Numbered from the stretch's first letter, positions 8,680-17,666 are shown. The stretch: 64,000 bases of DNA from Bog-473 sp963800725 (GCA_963800725.1 CAWDCE010000022.1:124001-188000), one strand, 5' to 3'. The notes: generated by a model not told the origin, from the sequence alone. Translations and numbers: made by a program.

Positions 8680-9413
8680 TTGACTGCCCCCTTTTGGGTC
8701 GGTTGTTCGCTGGTCGTGGGCGGATATGGATCGATCGTTTGGAATTGGTCGCCCGGCGTGCGCAGCGCCAGGATGCCGGGGAGCACGAAGGCGCGCACCA
8801 GGGCCTCGGTGTCGTTGCGGTCAGCCAGATCTACGCCGTCGGCCGGGTCGACGGCGTAGGCCACCACGATCCGCACGGCCCATTCGGCGGCGCGTGAGGC
8901 CTGATCGGGCTCGAGCCAACGGGCGAAGAACGGGGCGGCGAAGTCCCCGGCCACCATCAATATGCGGTCCATCCCCGAAAACGTCAGATTCGGGAGGATG
9001 ATGCCAGGCTCGTGGGCCAACACCGCCGCCAACGCGCCATGGGTGCGCAAGGCACGGGCGGACTCGGTCATGCCGGCGACCAGCACCGCTTCGAGATCGG
9101 TCGCCTCGCCCATCACGACGGCGAGCGCAGAGAACAGGCGGGCCACCTCGGTGGAGATGACGGCACCGAACACCTCGTCTTTGCCGCCGGGGAACGTGCG
9201 ATAGAGAGTGGCCCTCGAGAATCCGGCCTCGCGGGCGATGTCATCGACGGTGGTCTTGGCCACCCCGGTGCGCTCGACGCAGCGAAGCGCGGCATCGACT
9301 AAGCGCACCCGGGTCGAAGAACGGTCGTCAGCGCCGAGATGGTGCAGCACCTTGGCGGCCGGGACATACGCGTCCGCCGTGCTGACCTGGTGCTCCATCT
9401 CCGCCGCCTCCAC
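8676..9413 (-). CDS. TetR-family transcriptional regulator
   Basis: A 245-residue regulator. The N-terminal helix-turn-helix at about residues 54-76 includes TTVDDIAREAGFSRATLYR. The remainder is an all-helical ligand domain that resembles, helix by helix, the second TetR protein at 10307-10873, so the two look like paralogs. It overlaps the diiron gene by 4 nt (GTGA). A promoter with an imperfect inverted repeat over its -35 element lies just upstream, consistent with self-repression. The effector is unknown. Confidence 0.9.
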   Translation of the reverse strand: MEAAEMEHQVSTADAYVPAAKVLHHLGADDRSSTRVRLVDAALRCVERTGVAKTTVDDIAREAGFSRATLYRTFPGGKDEVFGAVISTEVARLFSALAVVMGEATDLEAVLVAGMTESARALRTHGALAAVLAHEPGIILPNLTFSGMDRILMVAGDFAAPFFARWLEPDQASRAAEWAVRIVVAYAVDPADGVDLADRNDTEALVRAFVLPGILALRTPGDQFQTIDPYPPTTSEQPTQKGAVK

Positions 9414-9422
9414 TGATGAAAC

Positions 9423-9450
9423 AGTATGGCGATATTTGTCTCAGTGTCAA
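9423..9450 (-). promoter_or_regulatory. Promoter and candidate TetR operator
   Basis: On the minus strand TTGACA (9450-9445), a 16-bp spacer and CATACT (9428-9423) form a sigma-70-like promoter ahead of the TetR-diiron pair. The -35 lies in an imperfect inverted repeat, TTGTCTC-A-GTGTCAA, at 9436-9450. It overlaps the stop codon of the rhomboid gene. Confidence 0.4.
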
Positions 9451-10310
9451 CTAAGGCCCACGTGACCAGGGGCGATGCTCAGCGTCAGGGCGGCCAATAT
9501 CCCGAGCGTGGCCGCACTTGCGCCGATCACGACCCCGATGCGCTGGGCGCGCGTGGCCAGGTTGCACGAAATGTCGAAGAGGAGGCCGAGCACCGCACCG
9601 ACGACGAGGCCACCAATATGGGCCCGCCAGTCGACGTTGCCGACCCCCGCCCCGGACCCGACGAACCCGAAAACCAAGTTGATGGCGATCAAGATGACGA
9701 CCGGTGCCATTGGTTTGCGATTGCGCTGAGCCAACACCACGTAGGCGCCCATGACCCCAAAGATGGCCCCCGACACGCCAACCCCGTACACACCGGCCGG
9801 GCCCAACAGGTACGAACACACGCTGCCGCCGAGGCCGGCGATGAGATACAGGGCAACGAAGCGCGCCTTGCCCAACATGACTTCGACGGCCGGGCCGACA
9901 ATGAGCAGGGTCACCATGTTGAGCCCGATGTGCAAGAAGTTCACGTGGAGGAACATGGCGGTGAACACCCGGTAGTACTGATGGAAGAAGTGGACGTCGT
10001 CGGGCTCGAGGGCGAACCGGCTCAACACGGCGGGCTTGCCGAAGCCACTAGCGACGAAGCAGATCACGTTGACCACGACAATGGCGATGACCACCGGTGT
10101 CGGATTGGTCGATCCAACCGCGCCGGTGTGGTTGGCGTCGGCGAAGGGTCGGATGACCCGGGTCGATTTGGCACCCTCGCGCACGCAGGCGGGACACTGC
10201 CAACCAACGGGCGCCTGAATCATGCACTCGGTACAGATCGCCCGGTCGCAGTGGGCGCAGCGCGCTGCGGCCGGACGGTCCGGATGCTGTGCGCACGGCG
10301 GGGCGGTCAT
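9447..10310 (-). CDS. Rhomboid-family intramembrane serine protease with N-terminal zinc finger
   Basis: A 287-residue polytopic membrane protein. Residues 6-42 carry a Cys/His array (CAQHP, CAHCDRAICTEC, CPAC) that resembles a B-box-type zinc finger facing the cytoplasm. The rhomboid fold follows with about six or seven helices from residue 71. The catalytic serine is in GVSGAIFG (S180) and the histidine in AHIGG (H231), and the FLHVNFLHIGLNM segment is typical. It cleaves membrane-embedded substrates, which are unknown here. The start ATG overlaps the stop of the upstream TetR gene (ATGA), so it belongs to the dapB-tetR-rhomboid transcript. Confidence 0.92.
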   Translation of the reverse strand: MTAPPCAQHPDRPAAARCAHCDRAICTECMIQAPVGWQCPACVREGAKSTRVIRPFADANHTGAVGSTNPTPVVIAIVVVNVICFVASGFGKPAVLSRFALEPDDVHFFHQYYRVFTAMFLHVNFLHIGLNMVTLLIVGPAVEVMLGKARFVALYLIAGLGGSVCSYLLGPAGVYGVGVSGAIFGVMGAYVVLAQRNRKPMAPVVILIAINLVFGFVGSGAGVGNVDWRAHIGGLVVGAVLGLLFDISCNLATRAQRIGVVIGASAATLGILAALTLSIAPGHVGLS

Positions 10311-10873
10311 CGGATGCCGGCCAACAATTCGCCGCGAACCAGCCGGGCCACCTGGGCCGGGTCACCGAGGTCCCAGCGCCCGGGGGACGCGATGTACGAC
10401 AGCACCATGCGGGCTAAGAAGTCAGCGGCCGCATCGAGGTCGGTGCCTTCGTGCATCCCGTGGCGCACAAGATAGGGCCGCAAGAAGGCGGCCACCAACG
10501 TGTGGGTCTCATTGGCTTCGACCGTGAGGCGCGGCAAGAGGATCTCAGGCTCGGTCACCAAGATGCGCTGGAGCACCTCGTGGCGGGCCAGGGCTGCGTG
10601 CGCGAACATCAAACCCCGCTCCATGACCTCTTCGAGGGTCTCGCAGTCGTGCACCTCGTCATAGAGCCGCAAGAAGAAACGGGCGAACTCCCACGAGACG
10701 ACGGCCGCGATCAGTTCCTCGCGCCCACCGGGGAAATAGCGGTACACAGTGGCCCGAGACACCCCCGCCTGGCGCGCCGCGTCCTCGACGGTGGTCTTGG
10801 CCAATCCCCATCGGGCCACGCAGTCGTAGGTGGCCTGCAAGAGACGCTCTCGCACATCACCTCGATTGCTCAC
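10307..10873 (-). CDS. TetR-family transcriptional regulator
   Basis: A 188-residue regulator with a helix-turn-helix containing TTVEDAARQAGVSRATVYR near residues 27-46. Its ligand domain is similar to that of the TetR at 8676-9413 (for example EPEILLPRLT here and EPGIILPNLT there), which suggests an old duplication. The GTG start overlaps the dapB stop by 4 nt and its own stop overlaps the rhomboid start by 4 nt. It is therefore co-transcribed with dapB, and its target may be the promoter of the neighbouring diiron gene (inference). Confidence 0.9.
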   Translation of the reverse strand: MSNRGDVRERLLQATYDCVARWGLAKTTVEDAARQAGVSRATVYRYFPGGREELIAAVVSWEFARFFLRLYDEVHDCETLEEVMERGLMFAHAALARHEVLQRILVTEPEILLPRLTVEANETHTLVAAFLRPYLVRHGMHEGTDLDAAADFLARMVLSYIASPGRWDLGDPAQVARLVRGELLAGIR

Positions 10874-11655
10874 AACCCGAGTAGCGCCTCGATGCCGATG
10901 GTCAAGCCCGGTCGCTCGCCCACACTGCGCACGGCCAAGAGCACGCCAGGCATGAATGAGCGGCGGTCATAGGAATCGTGGCGCAAGGTCAAGCTCTGCC
11001 CGAGTGCACCGAAAATGACCTCTTCGTGGGCGATGAGCCCGGACAAGCGCACCGAATGGACCCGCACCCCGCCAGGTCCAAGCGCACCACGGGCCCCCTC
11101 GAGCACGTGTTCGGTGGTCGGATCGGGGGCAAATGATCCCGATCCAGAGGCGCGACGGGCGTCGGCGATCCCTTGGGCGGTGTGCAACGACGTCCCCGAT
11201 GGCGCGTCGCGCTTGGCGTCGTGGTGGAGTTCGATGACCTCGACCCCATCCATGTGCGGCGCCGCCAGTTCGCAAAAGCGCATCAGCAGGACGGCCCCGA
11301 TAGCGAAATTGGCCGCCACGATGGCGTTGGCCGCACCCGCATCGAAACGCTTGGCGGCCTCCGCCAGATCGGCCTCACTGAGCCCGGTGGTCCCGACCAC
11401 CGCGTGGATCCCGAGGTCGGCATAGATGCCGAGATTTTCCCGGGCCGCTTCGGCCACCGAGAAGTCGACTACGACCTCGGTGCCCGATGCACCGAGCGAC
11501 GCAATGTCCCCAGTGATCTCGCACCCGCCCGCGGACTCGCCCACATGGAAGGGATCGACGGCGGCGACCAGTTCGAGATCGTCGGCGTCGCTGACCGCCC
11601 GCGCCACCTCTTGGCCCATACGTCCGCCCGCGCCCAGCACCGCGACCTTCACCAT
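10870..11655 (-). CDS. dapB: 4-hydroxy-tetrahydrodipicolinate reductase
   Basis: NAD(P)H-dependent reductase, the step after dapA in DAP/lysine synthesis. A 261-residue protein with the Rossmann motif GAGGRMG at 8-14 and the family signature ELHHDAKRDAPSGTS at 142-156, which includes the catalytic histidine and lysine. The ATG start has TAGGGT 6 nt upstream and no Shine-Dalgarno sequence. It heads an operon with the overlapping tetR and rhomboid genes, and is separated from dapA by an accessory cassette. Confidence 0.96.
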   Translation of the reverse strand: MVKVAVLGAGGRMGQEVARAVSDADDLELVAAVDPFHVGESAGGCEITGDIASLGASGTEVVVDFSVAEAARENLGIYADLGIHAVVGTTGLSEADLAEAAKRFDAGAANAIVAANFAIGAVLLMRFCELAAPHMDGVEVIELHHDAKRDAPSGTSLHTAQGIADARRASGSGSFAPDPTTEHVLEGARGALGPGGVRVHSVRLSGLIAHEEVIFGALGQSLTLRHDSYDRRSFMPGVLLAVRSVGERPGLTIGIEALLGL

Positions 11656-11661
11656 GGTGTG

Positions 11662-11667
11662 ACCCTA
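11662..11667 (-). promoter_or_regulatory. Leaderless -10 element of dapB
   Basis: TAGGGT on the minus strand, then CACACC, then the ATG of dapB at 11655. It overlaps the stop codon of the M16 protease gene, so dapB can be transcribed independently of the pnp operon. Confidence 0.55.
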
Positions 11668-12927
11668 CTGGGCCCGACTGGTTGCCAGGTGCTCGTCGAA
11701 GGCATCGGGATCGAAAGGGCCGACCGCACTGAGGGTGCGGGGGGCGAGTGCCACCTCATTGGCCACGGCCAGTACCTCTTCGAGTCCGACGGCCTCAATG
11801 TGGGCCAGTACGTCGTCGACGGATTGGACCCGGCCCTGCAAGAGGGTGGACGCCCCGATGCGGCTCATGCGCGCCCCTGAGTCTTCTCCCGACAACAGCA
11901 TCTCGGCCCGGATATTGCCCTTGGCCACCGCCAGTTCGCGCTCGGTGATGCCGTGAACCGCCAACAATTCGAGTTCGCCCGAGATGATGCGCAACACCTC
12001 GGGAACGTGCCCGGGCGCGGTGCCGACCACGACCGCGAGCGATCCGGCGTCGACGTAGGCCGCCCGCTCCGACCACACCGAGTAGGCCAGCCCGCGTTCT
12101 TCGCGCACCTTTTGAAACAGGCGACTCGACAGGCCGCCGCCGAGCACGTGATTGAGCACCGAGAGCGCCCAGCGCCGGTCGTCGAGACGCGACACCGAGC
12201 GCATGCCGTAGACGACATGGGCCTGCTCGGTCGGTCGCCGCACGATCCGCAGCGGCACCGTGGTCGGCCCCGGGGCACTGCGCTCGGGTGCGGCTCCCCC
12301 GCTCGCGCCACCGAACCGGCGCTCGAGGTCAGCGGCCACCCCCTCATGGGTGCAGTCACCGGCCACCGAGACCACCATGTTGGCCGGACGGTAGTGGTGG
12401 TCGAAAAAACCGCGGATGTCCGCGGCGGAGAGTTGGCCGACGGTGGCAGCGGTGCCCAAGGTGTCCCGACCGAGCGCGTGGCCCGGGAACAGCGACGATT
12501 GCCACTGCTCGGCGGCCAGATCCGCCGGCTCGTCGGCGTGCATGAGGATCTCGTCGAGAATGACCGTCCGCTCGGCGTCGACGTCGGATTGGCGCAGGGC
12601 CGGATCCCACATGATCTCGCTCAAGATATCGAGACCGAGGGGCAGGTGCTCGGCCAGCAGCCGAATGTAAAAGGTCGTGTACTCCTTGGTCGTAAACGCG
12701 TTGCAATCGCCGCCGACCTCATCGAGCGACTCGGCGATGGCCGCGGCCGAGCGCGCGGCCGTTCCCTTGAAGAGCAGGTGCTCGAGGAAGTGCGAGGCGC
12801 CGGCCAACTCGTCGGACTCATCGCGCGAGCCCGAGCCCACCCAAAAGGCGACCGCCACCGAGCGGACATCGGCCATGGTCTCGGTGACCAGGCGGATGCC
12901 GCTCGGCAGGACAGACGATTGGATCAA
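11665..12927 (-). CDS. M16-family zinc metallopeptidase (PepR-like)
   Basis: Processing-peptidase-like protease of 420 residues. The inverted zinc motif HFLEH is at residues 46-50 and the third ligand is probably E126 in the ILDEI segment. The C-terminal half is the typical inactive M16 domain with the R/Y-type GGGLSSRLF loop. The ATG start overlaps the pnp stop (ATGA), the same pairing as pnp-pepR in mycobacteria. No signal peptide is seen, so it acts in the cytoplasm. Confidence 0.93.
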   Translation of the reverse strand: MIQSSVLPSGIRLVTETMADVRSVAVAFWVGSGSRDESDELAGASHFLEHLLFKGTAARSAAAIAESLDEVGGDCNAFTTKEYTTFYIRLLAEHLPLGLDILSEIMWDPALRQSDVDAERTVILDEILMHADEPADLAAEQWQSSLFPGHALGRDTLGTAATVGQLSAADIRGFFDHHYRPANMVVSVAGDCTHEGVAADLERRFGGASGGAAPERSAPGPTTVPLRIVRRPTEQAHVVYGMRSVSRLDDRRWALSVLNHVLGGGLSSRLFQKVREERGLAYSVWSERAAYVDAGSLAVVVGTAPGHVPEVLRIISGELELLAVHGITERELAVAKGNIRAEMLLSGEDSGARMSRIGASTLLQGRVQSVDDVLAHIEAVGLEEVLAVANEVALAPRTLSAVGPFDPDAFDEHLATSRAQ

Positions 12928-15380
12928 CGACGACGCGAACGCCCACGGGGCGGGCGATTCCCACCACCGCGGCTCTCGCCTTCGACCGCACCGGGGCCCA
13001 GATCACCGAGATCGGCCACCAGTTCGGCTTCGAATGCGTCCTCGAACGACGGTGCGGCGGTGCTGTTCGCTGCGCCGCCGTTTCCGCCGCCACCGTTCCC
13101 GCCACCACTGCTCGCTCCCCCACTGCTCGAGCCGGCCGACTGCTCGCGGCGGGGAACTCCGCCGCCGTTGTCGGCGGCGCCAGCACCCTCGGGCACCGAG
13201 GCCAGGGACAAGGAAACCTTGCCCTGAGGGTCGATGTCATCGACGCGGACCTCGATGGGCTGTCCGAGCGTCAAGACGTCTTCGACGTTGTTGATCCGCT
13301 TGCCACCGGCCAGCGGCGAGAGCTTCGAGATGTGCAACAGGCCGTCGCGTCCAGGCAGGACGTTGACGAAGGCACCGAACTTGGTGATGTTGACCACCTT
13401 GCCGGGGTAGACCGCACCGACGTCGGCGGTCGGGGGATCGAGGATCAAGGAGATCCGACGACGGGCCTCTTCGACCGCGTTGCCGTCCTTGGCCCCAATG
13501 GTGACCGTTCCGATCATGCCGTCGTCATCGACCGCGATGTCCGCACCGGTTTCCTGCTGGAGGGTGTTGATGACCTTGCCCTTGGGCCCGATGACTTCAC
13601 CGATCTTGTCGATCGGGATCTCCATCGACACGATCTTCGGGGCGCTGTTGGCCACGTGGTCACGCGGCTCGCTGATGGCCGCGGCCATGACCGAGAGGAT
13701 GGCCAGGCGGGCCTCTTTGGCTTGTAGGAGCGCCTTGGCCAACACGTCTGCGGGCAGGCCCGCGATCTTGGTGTCGAGCTGCAATGCGGTCACCGCCTCA
13801 GCCGTGCCGGCGACCTTGAAGTCCATGTCGCCAAAGGCGTCCTCGGATCCCAAGATGTCCGTCAGGGTCACATAGGCGCCATCTTCATGGATGAGTCCCA
13901 TGGCAATGCCGGCGACCGGCGCCTTGAGCGGCACCCCCGCCGCCATGAGGGAGAGCGTCGAACCGCACACCGAGGCCATGGACGTCGAACCGTTCGACGC
14001 CAAGACGTCGGAAACGAGGCGCAGGGTGTAGGGGAACTCTTCGGCACTCGGCACCACCGGCAGTAGGGCGCGCTCGGCCAGGAGGCCGTGACCGATCTCC
14101 CGGCGCTTGGGTCCGCGGATGAATCCGGTCTCCCCCGTCGAAAACGGCGGGAAGTTGTAATGGTGCATGTAGCGCTTGGAATCGACGGGCGTGATGGTGT
14201 CGAGCAGCTGATTCATGCGTGGCATGCCGAGGGTCGTGACATTGAGCACCTGGGTCTCGCCCCGCTGGAACAACGCCGAACCATGGGCGGTCGGGAAGAG
14301 GTCGATCTCGGCGGAGAGCGGCCGGATGTCGGCCGTGCCCCGGCCGTCCATGCGCAAGCCGTCTTCGATGATCCGTTGGCGCACCAGCTTCTTGGTCAGC
14401 GAACGGATGGCCGCCTTGACCTCGCCGCCCCGGTCGGCGAACTCGTCCCCGAGCGCAGCCTTGATCTCCTCGCCGGCGGCATCGAGGGCGGCGTTGCGCG
14501 CCGCCTTGGCCGTGACCGTGTTGGCCTTGGCGATCGATGCGGTGCCGACCCGCTCCACCGCGGCCCACACGTCGTCGGCATAGTCGCTTTGTGTGGCGAA
14601 TTCCATTGTGTCGATCGGACCTCGCGCCGCGATGAAGTCGGCCACCAGTTGGCGCTGCAGCAAGATCGATTCGCGGATCCAGGTCTTCGACGCCTCGAGC
14701 CCCTCGGCCAGTACCTCTTCGGTGACCTTTGGTGCACCGTCTTCGTAATAGGACCAAGAGCGCTCGGTCCCGCCGGCTTCGACCATCATGATGGCGATGT
14801 CGGTATCATCGGTCTCGCTCAGCGCGCGCCCGGCGACGACCAGTTCGAAGGTGGCGGCCTCGCCCTCTTCGAATGTCGGGTGCGGAATCCAGGTGCCATC
14901 GACGGTGTAGGCGACACGCACCGCACCGATCGGGCCGTCAAAGGGGATGCCCGAGAGCATCAAGGCGGCCGAGCTGGCGTTGATGGCCAGCACGTCGTGC
15001 GGGTTGATCTGGTCGGCCCCAAAGATCGTGCCGACGATGTGGACTTCGTTGCGGAAGCCCTTGGGGAAGGACGGGCGCAGCGGTCGGTCGATGAGACGAC
15101 AGGTCAAGATGGCCTGGTCCGAGCTTTTGCCCTCCCGGCGGAAGAACGACCCGGGGATCTTGCCCGCGGCGTAGGTCCGCTCCTCGATGTCGACGGTGAG
15201 GGGGAAGAAGTCAGTGCCCTCGCGTACAGATCGGGCGGCGGTGGCCGTAGCCAACAAGACGGTGTCGCCGATGCGGGCGAGTACGGCGCCGTCGGCCAGC
15301 TGGGCCAACTTTCCCGACTCGAACGTCAGCGTGCGGTCGGTGCCACTGATTGGGCCCGACACGGAAATGGCGTCAGCCAT
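12924..15380 (-). CDS. pnp: Polyribonucleotide nucleotidyltransferase (PNPase)
   Basis: Phosphorolytic 3'-5' exoribonuclease and guanosine pentaphosphate synthase homologue. The 818-residue protein has two RNase PH domains joined by a helical linker, a KH domain (about 584-650, with GPKGKVI) and an S1 domain (about 655-728). An unusual tail of about 90 residues follows, rich in Gly, Ser and Arg, ending RGRSRRR. GAGGAG lies upstream of the ATG, within a structured 120-nt leader. It is followed with ATGA overlap by the M16 protease. Confidence 0.97.
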   Translation of the reverse strand: MADAISVSGPISGTDRTLTFESGKLAQLADGAVLARIGDTVLLATATAARSVREGTDFFPLTVDIEERTYAAGKIPGSFFRREGKSSDQAILTCRLIDRPLRPSFPKGFRNEVHIVGTIFGADQINPHDVLAINASSAALMLSGIPFDGPIGAVRVAYTVDGTWIPHPTFEEGEAATFELVVAGRALSETDDTDIAIMMVEAGGTERSWSYYEDGAPKVTEEVLAEGLEASKTWIRESILLQRQLVADFIAARGPIDTMEFATQSDYADDVWAAVERVGTASIAKANTVTAKAARNAALDAAGEEIKAALGDEFADRGGEVKAAIRSLTKKLVRQRIIEDGLRMDGRGTADIRPLSAEIDLFPTAHGSALFQRGETQVLNVTTLGMPRMNQLLDTITPVDSKRYMHHYNFPPFSTGETGFIRGPKRREIGHGLLAERALLPVVPSAEEFPYTLRLVSDVLASNGSTSMASVCGSTLSLMAAGVPLKAPVAGIAMGLIHEDGAYVTLTDILGSEDAFGDMDFKVAGTAEAVTALQLDTKIAGLPADVLAKALLQAKEARLAILSVMAAAISEPRDHVANSAPKIVSMEIPIDKIGEVIGPKGKVINTLQQETGADIAVDDDGMIGTVTIGAKDGNAVEEARRRISLILDPPTADVGAVYPGKVVNITKFGAFVNVLPGRDGLLHISKLSPLAGGKRINNVEDVLTLGQPIEVRVDDIDPQGKVSLSLASVPEGAGAADNGGGVPRREQSAGSSSGGASSGGGNGGGGNGGAANSTAAPSFEDAFEAELVADLGDLGPGAVEGESRGGGNRPPRGRSRRR

Positions 15381-15500
15381 GATGCTCCTCGTGTGGTGTT
15401 TAGGGGCATCTCGTGGCCGGTTCCCAGTGGTCGACCACCTCCCTTGTGGAAGTGACCGGCGACTGGCAGCCAGCGTCTTAAGACGCCCGGATGTGTTTGG
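15381..15500 (-). promoter_or_regulatory. Structured leader between rpsO and pnp
   Basis: This 120-nt gap contains a 7-bp stem (arms 15436-15442 and 15448-15454), a 12-bp palindrome GTGGTCGACCAC at 15427-15438 that overlaps it, and a 14-bp palindrome GCGTCTTAAGACGC at 15473-15486 just after rpsO. In other bacteria the pnp leader folds into a hairpin used for autoregulation by RNase III and PNPase. That this leader does the same is inference. A ribosome-binding site GAGGAGC ends the leader. Confidence 0.35.
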
Positions 15501-15758
15501 CTATCGTCGAATGCCGAGACGGCCGATGATGCTGCGATAGCGCTCTACGTCGTTCTTGCGGACGTAGTCGAGCAACCGCCGACGTTGACCGATGAGCTTC
15601 ATCAGGCCGCGCCGGGTGTGGTGGTCCCCTTTGTGCTCCTTGAGATGCTCGGTGAGATGGTTGATCCGTCCTGACAACAGAGCGATCTGCACTTCAGGAG
15701 ACGCGGTGTCGGTCTCGTGGAGCCGGTACTCGGCAATAGTGGCCTGTGTGTCGGGCAT
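15501..15758 (-). CDS. rpsO: 30S ribosomal protein uS15
   Basis: Primary 16S rRNA-binding protein of the small subunit. An 85-residue protein with the family signature LTEHLKEHKGDHHTRRGL and the end LGIRR. A GAGG-type ribosome-binding site lies upstream of the ATG. It sits between ribF and pnp as in most bacteria. A hexamer TAGCAT at 15820-15825 in the 82-nt gap may be its -10. Confidence 0.96.
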   Translation of the reverse strand: MPDTQATIAEYRLHETDTASPEVQIALLSGRINHLTEHLKEHKGDHHTRRGLMKLIGQRRRLLDYVRKNDVERYRSIIGRLGIRR

Positions 15759-15840
15759 GAAAAGAAGAACCTCAAAGCATTCGTAGGAGTGCGGCGGGGA
15801 CCAGCCCCAACCGGCAAATATGCTAGCAGGTGGCTACCGA

Positions 15841-16764
15841 TCAGCTGGGATCGGCGCTGAGCAGGGCGTCTGCGTCCGCCACGTCCCGGGCCATCTGGGC
15901 CTTGAGGGCCTCAATCGAGTCGAACTTTCGCTCGTCGCGCAGCCGCTTGACGAACGCCACCCGCCCCGGCTCGCCGTAGAGGTCCCCCGCGAAGTCGAGC
16001 AGAAAGGCCTCCACCAGGACCGACGCCGTGGACGGGTCATAAAAGGTGGGCCGGCGACCCACCGAGATGGCCGCTTTGTGGCGCACCCCTTCGGGCCGTA
16101 GGTAGTAGCCGGCGTAGATCCCGTCGGCCGGGTGCGCAATTTCGGTCGAGACCTCGACATTGGCCGTCGGGAAGCCCAGCTCGGGACCGCCGCGACCATC
16201 TCCGTGGACCACCGGGCCCCGCACCTCGTGGGGGCGCCCCAACAGGACCGCTGCCCCCTCTACGTCCCCCGCTGCCACCAAGGAGCGGATGCGTGTCGAG
16301 CTGACCGGGGCGGCGTCCTCGCCGGTGAGCTCGACACCGACCACGCTGAAGCCGTCGCGTACACCGAGTTCGCGCAGCAACGCGACGTTGCCCTTGCGCC
16401 CGTGACCGAAGTGGAAGTCCTGGCCGACCACGACCAACTTGGCGCCGAGTTCGTCGACCAGCACCTCGTCGACGAACTCCTCGGCCGACTCGTCGGCCCG
16501 GGACCGGTCAAAGGGGATGACCATGGTTCGCTCAATTCCACAGCTGGCGAGAAGTTCGAGCTTTTGGTCGAGGTCGGTGAGCAGTGCGGGCGCGGACTCG
16601 GGCCGCACCACACTGGCCGGATGGCGGTCGAAGGTGACCACGACCGGGGAGAGGTGCTCTGCCCTGGCCCGGGCCACCAGATCGCCCAGGAGGGCGCGGT
16701 GCCCGAGGTGGACGCCGTCGTAGGCGCCAATGGTCACCGCGGTCCCGGACATCGCGCTCGACAT
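15841..16764 (-). CDS. ribF: Bifunctional riboflavin kinase / FAD synthetase
   Basis: Makes FMN and FAD from riboflavin. The N-terminal nucleotidyltransferase domain has TIGAYDGVHLGHR at about 11-23 and SSTRIRSL near 165. The C-terminal kinase domain has GFPTANVE and DGIYAGYY. The protein is 307 residues long, with a slightly short N-terminus compared with relatives. It lies 6 nt downstream of truB in the usual truB-ribF-rpsO order. Confidence 0.95.
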   Translation of the reverse strand: MSSAMSGTAVTIGAYDGVHLGHRALLGDLVARARAEHLSPVVVTFDRHPASVVRPESAPALLTDLDQKLELLASCGIERTMVIPFDRSRADESAEEFVDEVLVDELGAKLVVVGQDFHFGHGRKGNVALLRELGVRDGFSVVGVELTGEDAAPVSSTRIRSLVAAGDVEGAAVLLGRPHEVRGPVVHGDGRGGPELGFPTANVEVSTEIAHPADGIYAGYYLRPEGVRHKAAISVGRRPTFYDPSTASVLVEAFLLDFAGDLYGEPGRVAFVKRLRDERKFDSIEALKAQMARDVADADALLSADPS

Positions 16765-16770
16765 TAGACG

Positions 16771-17646
16771 TCAGTTACCAACGAGTACGACAGCCGGCTT
16801 GATCCGGTCCGTGCCGGTGGCCTCGTAGACGGCCAACAAGGTGCCCCGATCGTCGATCATGGCCCACGGCCCATCGCCCACGGCACCGACGGGCACCCGA
16901 TCGAGCGCAAGCCCGTGTGCGACGGCGCTGGCGAACTCGGCGCCGACGGCGACGAAGTCGAGGTCGCGCATGGCCTGGGCCGGCGTCAAGATGGCATCGT
17001 GGTCGATCCGGTCGAGCGGACGCATCTCTGCTGCACCGAACGAACCAATCCGCGTGCGCCGCAACGACCCGATGTGGGCTCCCCCGCCGAGGGCCCGGCC
17101 GAGATCGTCGGCCAAGGTGCGGATGTAGGTGCCCGAGGAGCACTCGACGACGCAGCGGTAGACACCGGGCCGCTGCGCATCGGGCTCGGTGTCGAAGCGA
17201 TAGACGTTGACGGTGCGCGCGGGACGTTCGACTTCGATGCCCTGGCGGGCCAACTCATGGAGGCGGCGCCCGTCGATCTTGATGGCCGAGACCATTGGGG
17301 GGACCTGCTCGATCGTGCCGGTGAGGACCGCCGCCGCCTGCGCCACCTCGTCGGCGGTGACGCCGGCCATGTCCCACTGCCCGGTCACCTCGCCCGAAGC
17401 GTCGAGCGTCGAGGTGGCGGTGCCGAGCATAATGTCGGCTTCGTAGGTCTTCTTCAACGCGGTCAAGAAGCGCAACAGTCGGGTGGCCCGACCAAGTCCG
17501 ACCAACAAGACGCCGGTGGCATCGGGGTCGAGGGTGCCGGCATGGCCGACCCGGCGCTGCCCGAAGACCCGCCGGCATCGAGCCACCACGTCGTGGGACG
17601 TCCACCCCGCCTCCTTGTCGATCACCACCAGCCCGGTGGCCGTCAC
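16771..17646 (-). CDS. truB: tRNA pseudouridine(55) synthase
   Basis: Forms pseudouridine at position 55 of tRNA. The catalytic motif HAGTLDPDATG places the nucleophile at D40. It also has KTYEADIMLG and the C-terminal YIRTLADDLG motif. 291 residues, GTG start at 17646, 20 nt after the rbfA stop. Confidence 0.96.
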   Translation of the reverse strand: MTATGLVVIDKEAGWTSHDVVARCRRVFGQRRVGHAGTLDPDATGVLLVGLGRATRLLRFLTALKKTYEADIMLGTATSTLDASGEVTGQWDMAGVTADEVAQAAAVLTGTIEQVPPMVSAIKIDGRRLHELARQGIEVERPARTVNVYRFDTEPDAQRPGVYRCVVECSSGTYIRTLADDLGRALGGGAHIGSLRRTRIGSFGAAEMRPLDRIDHDAILTPAQAMRDLDFVAVGAEFASAVAHGLALDRVPVGAVGDGPWAMIDDRGTLLAVYEATGTDRIKPAVVLVGN

Positions 17647-17666
17647 GTCGGCACCGTCCTAGCGAC

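Noticed and set aside
13040..13170. CCGCCG/GGC-type short repeats near the 3' end of pnp
   Set aside because: They encode the Gly/Ser-rich tail of PNPase and are not an independent repeat element.
14088..15455. Long plus-strand open frame opposite pnp, and similar ones opposite rnj (5318-6787) and mrdA (60863-62350)
   Set aside because: All lie antisense to well-supported genes and show shadow-type composition; none has a family motif.
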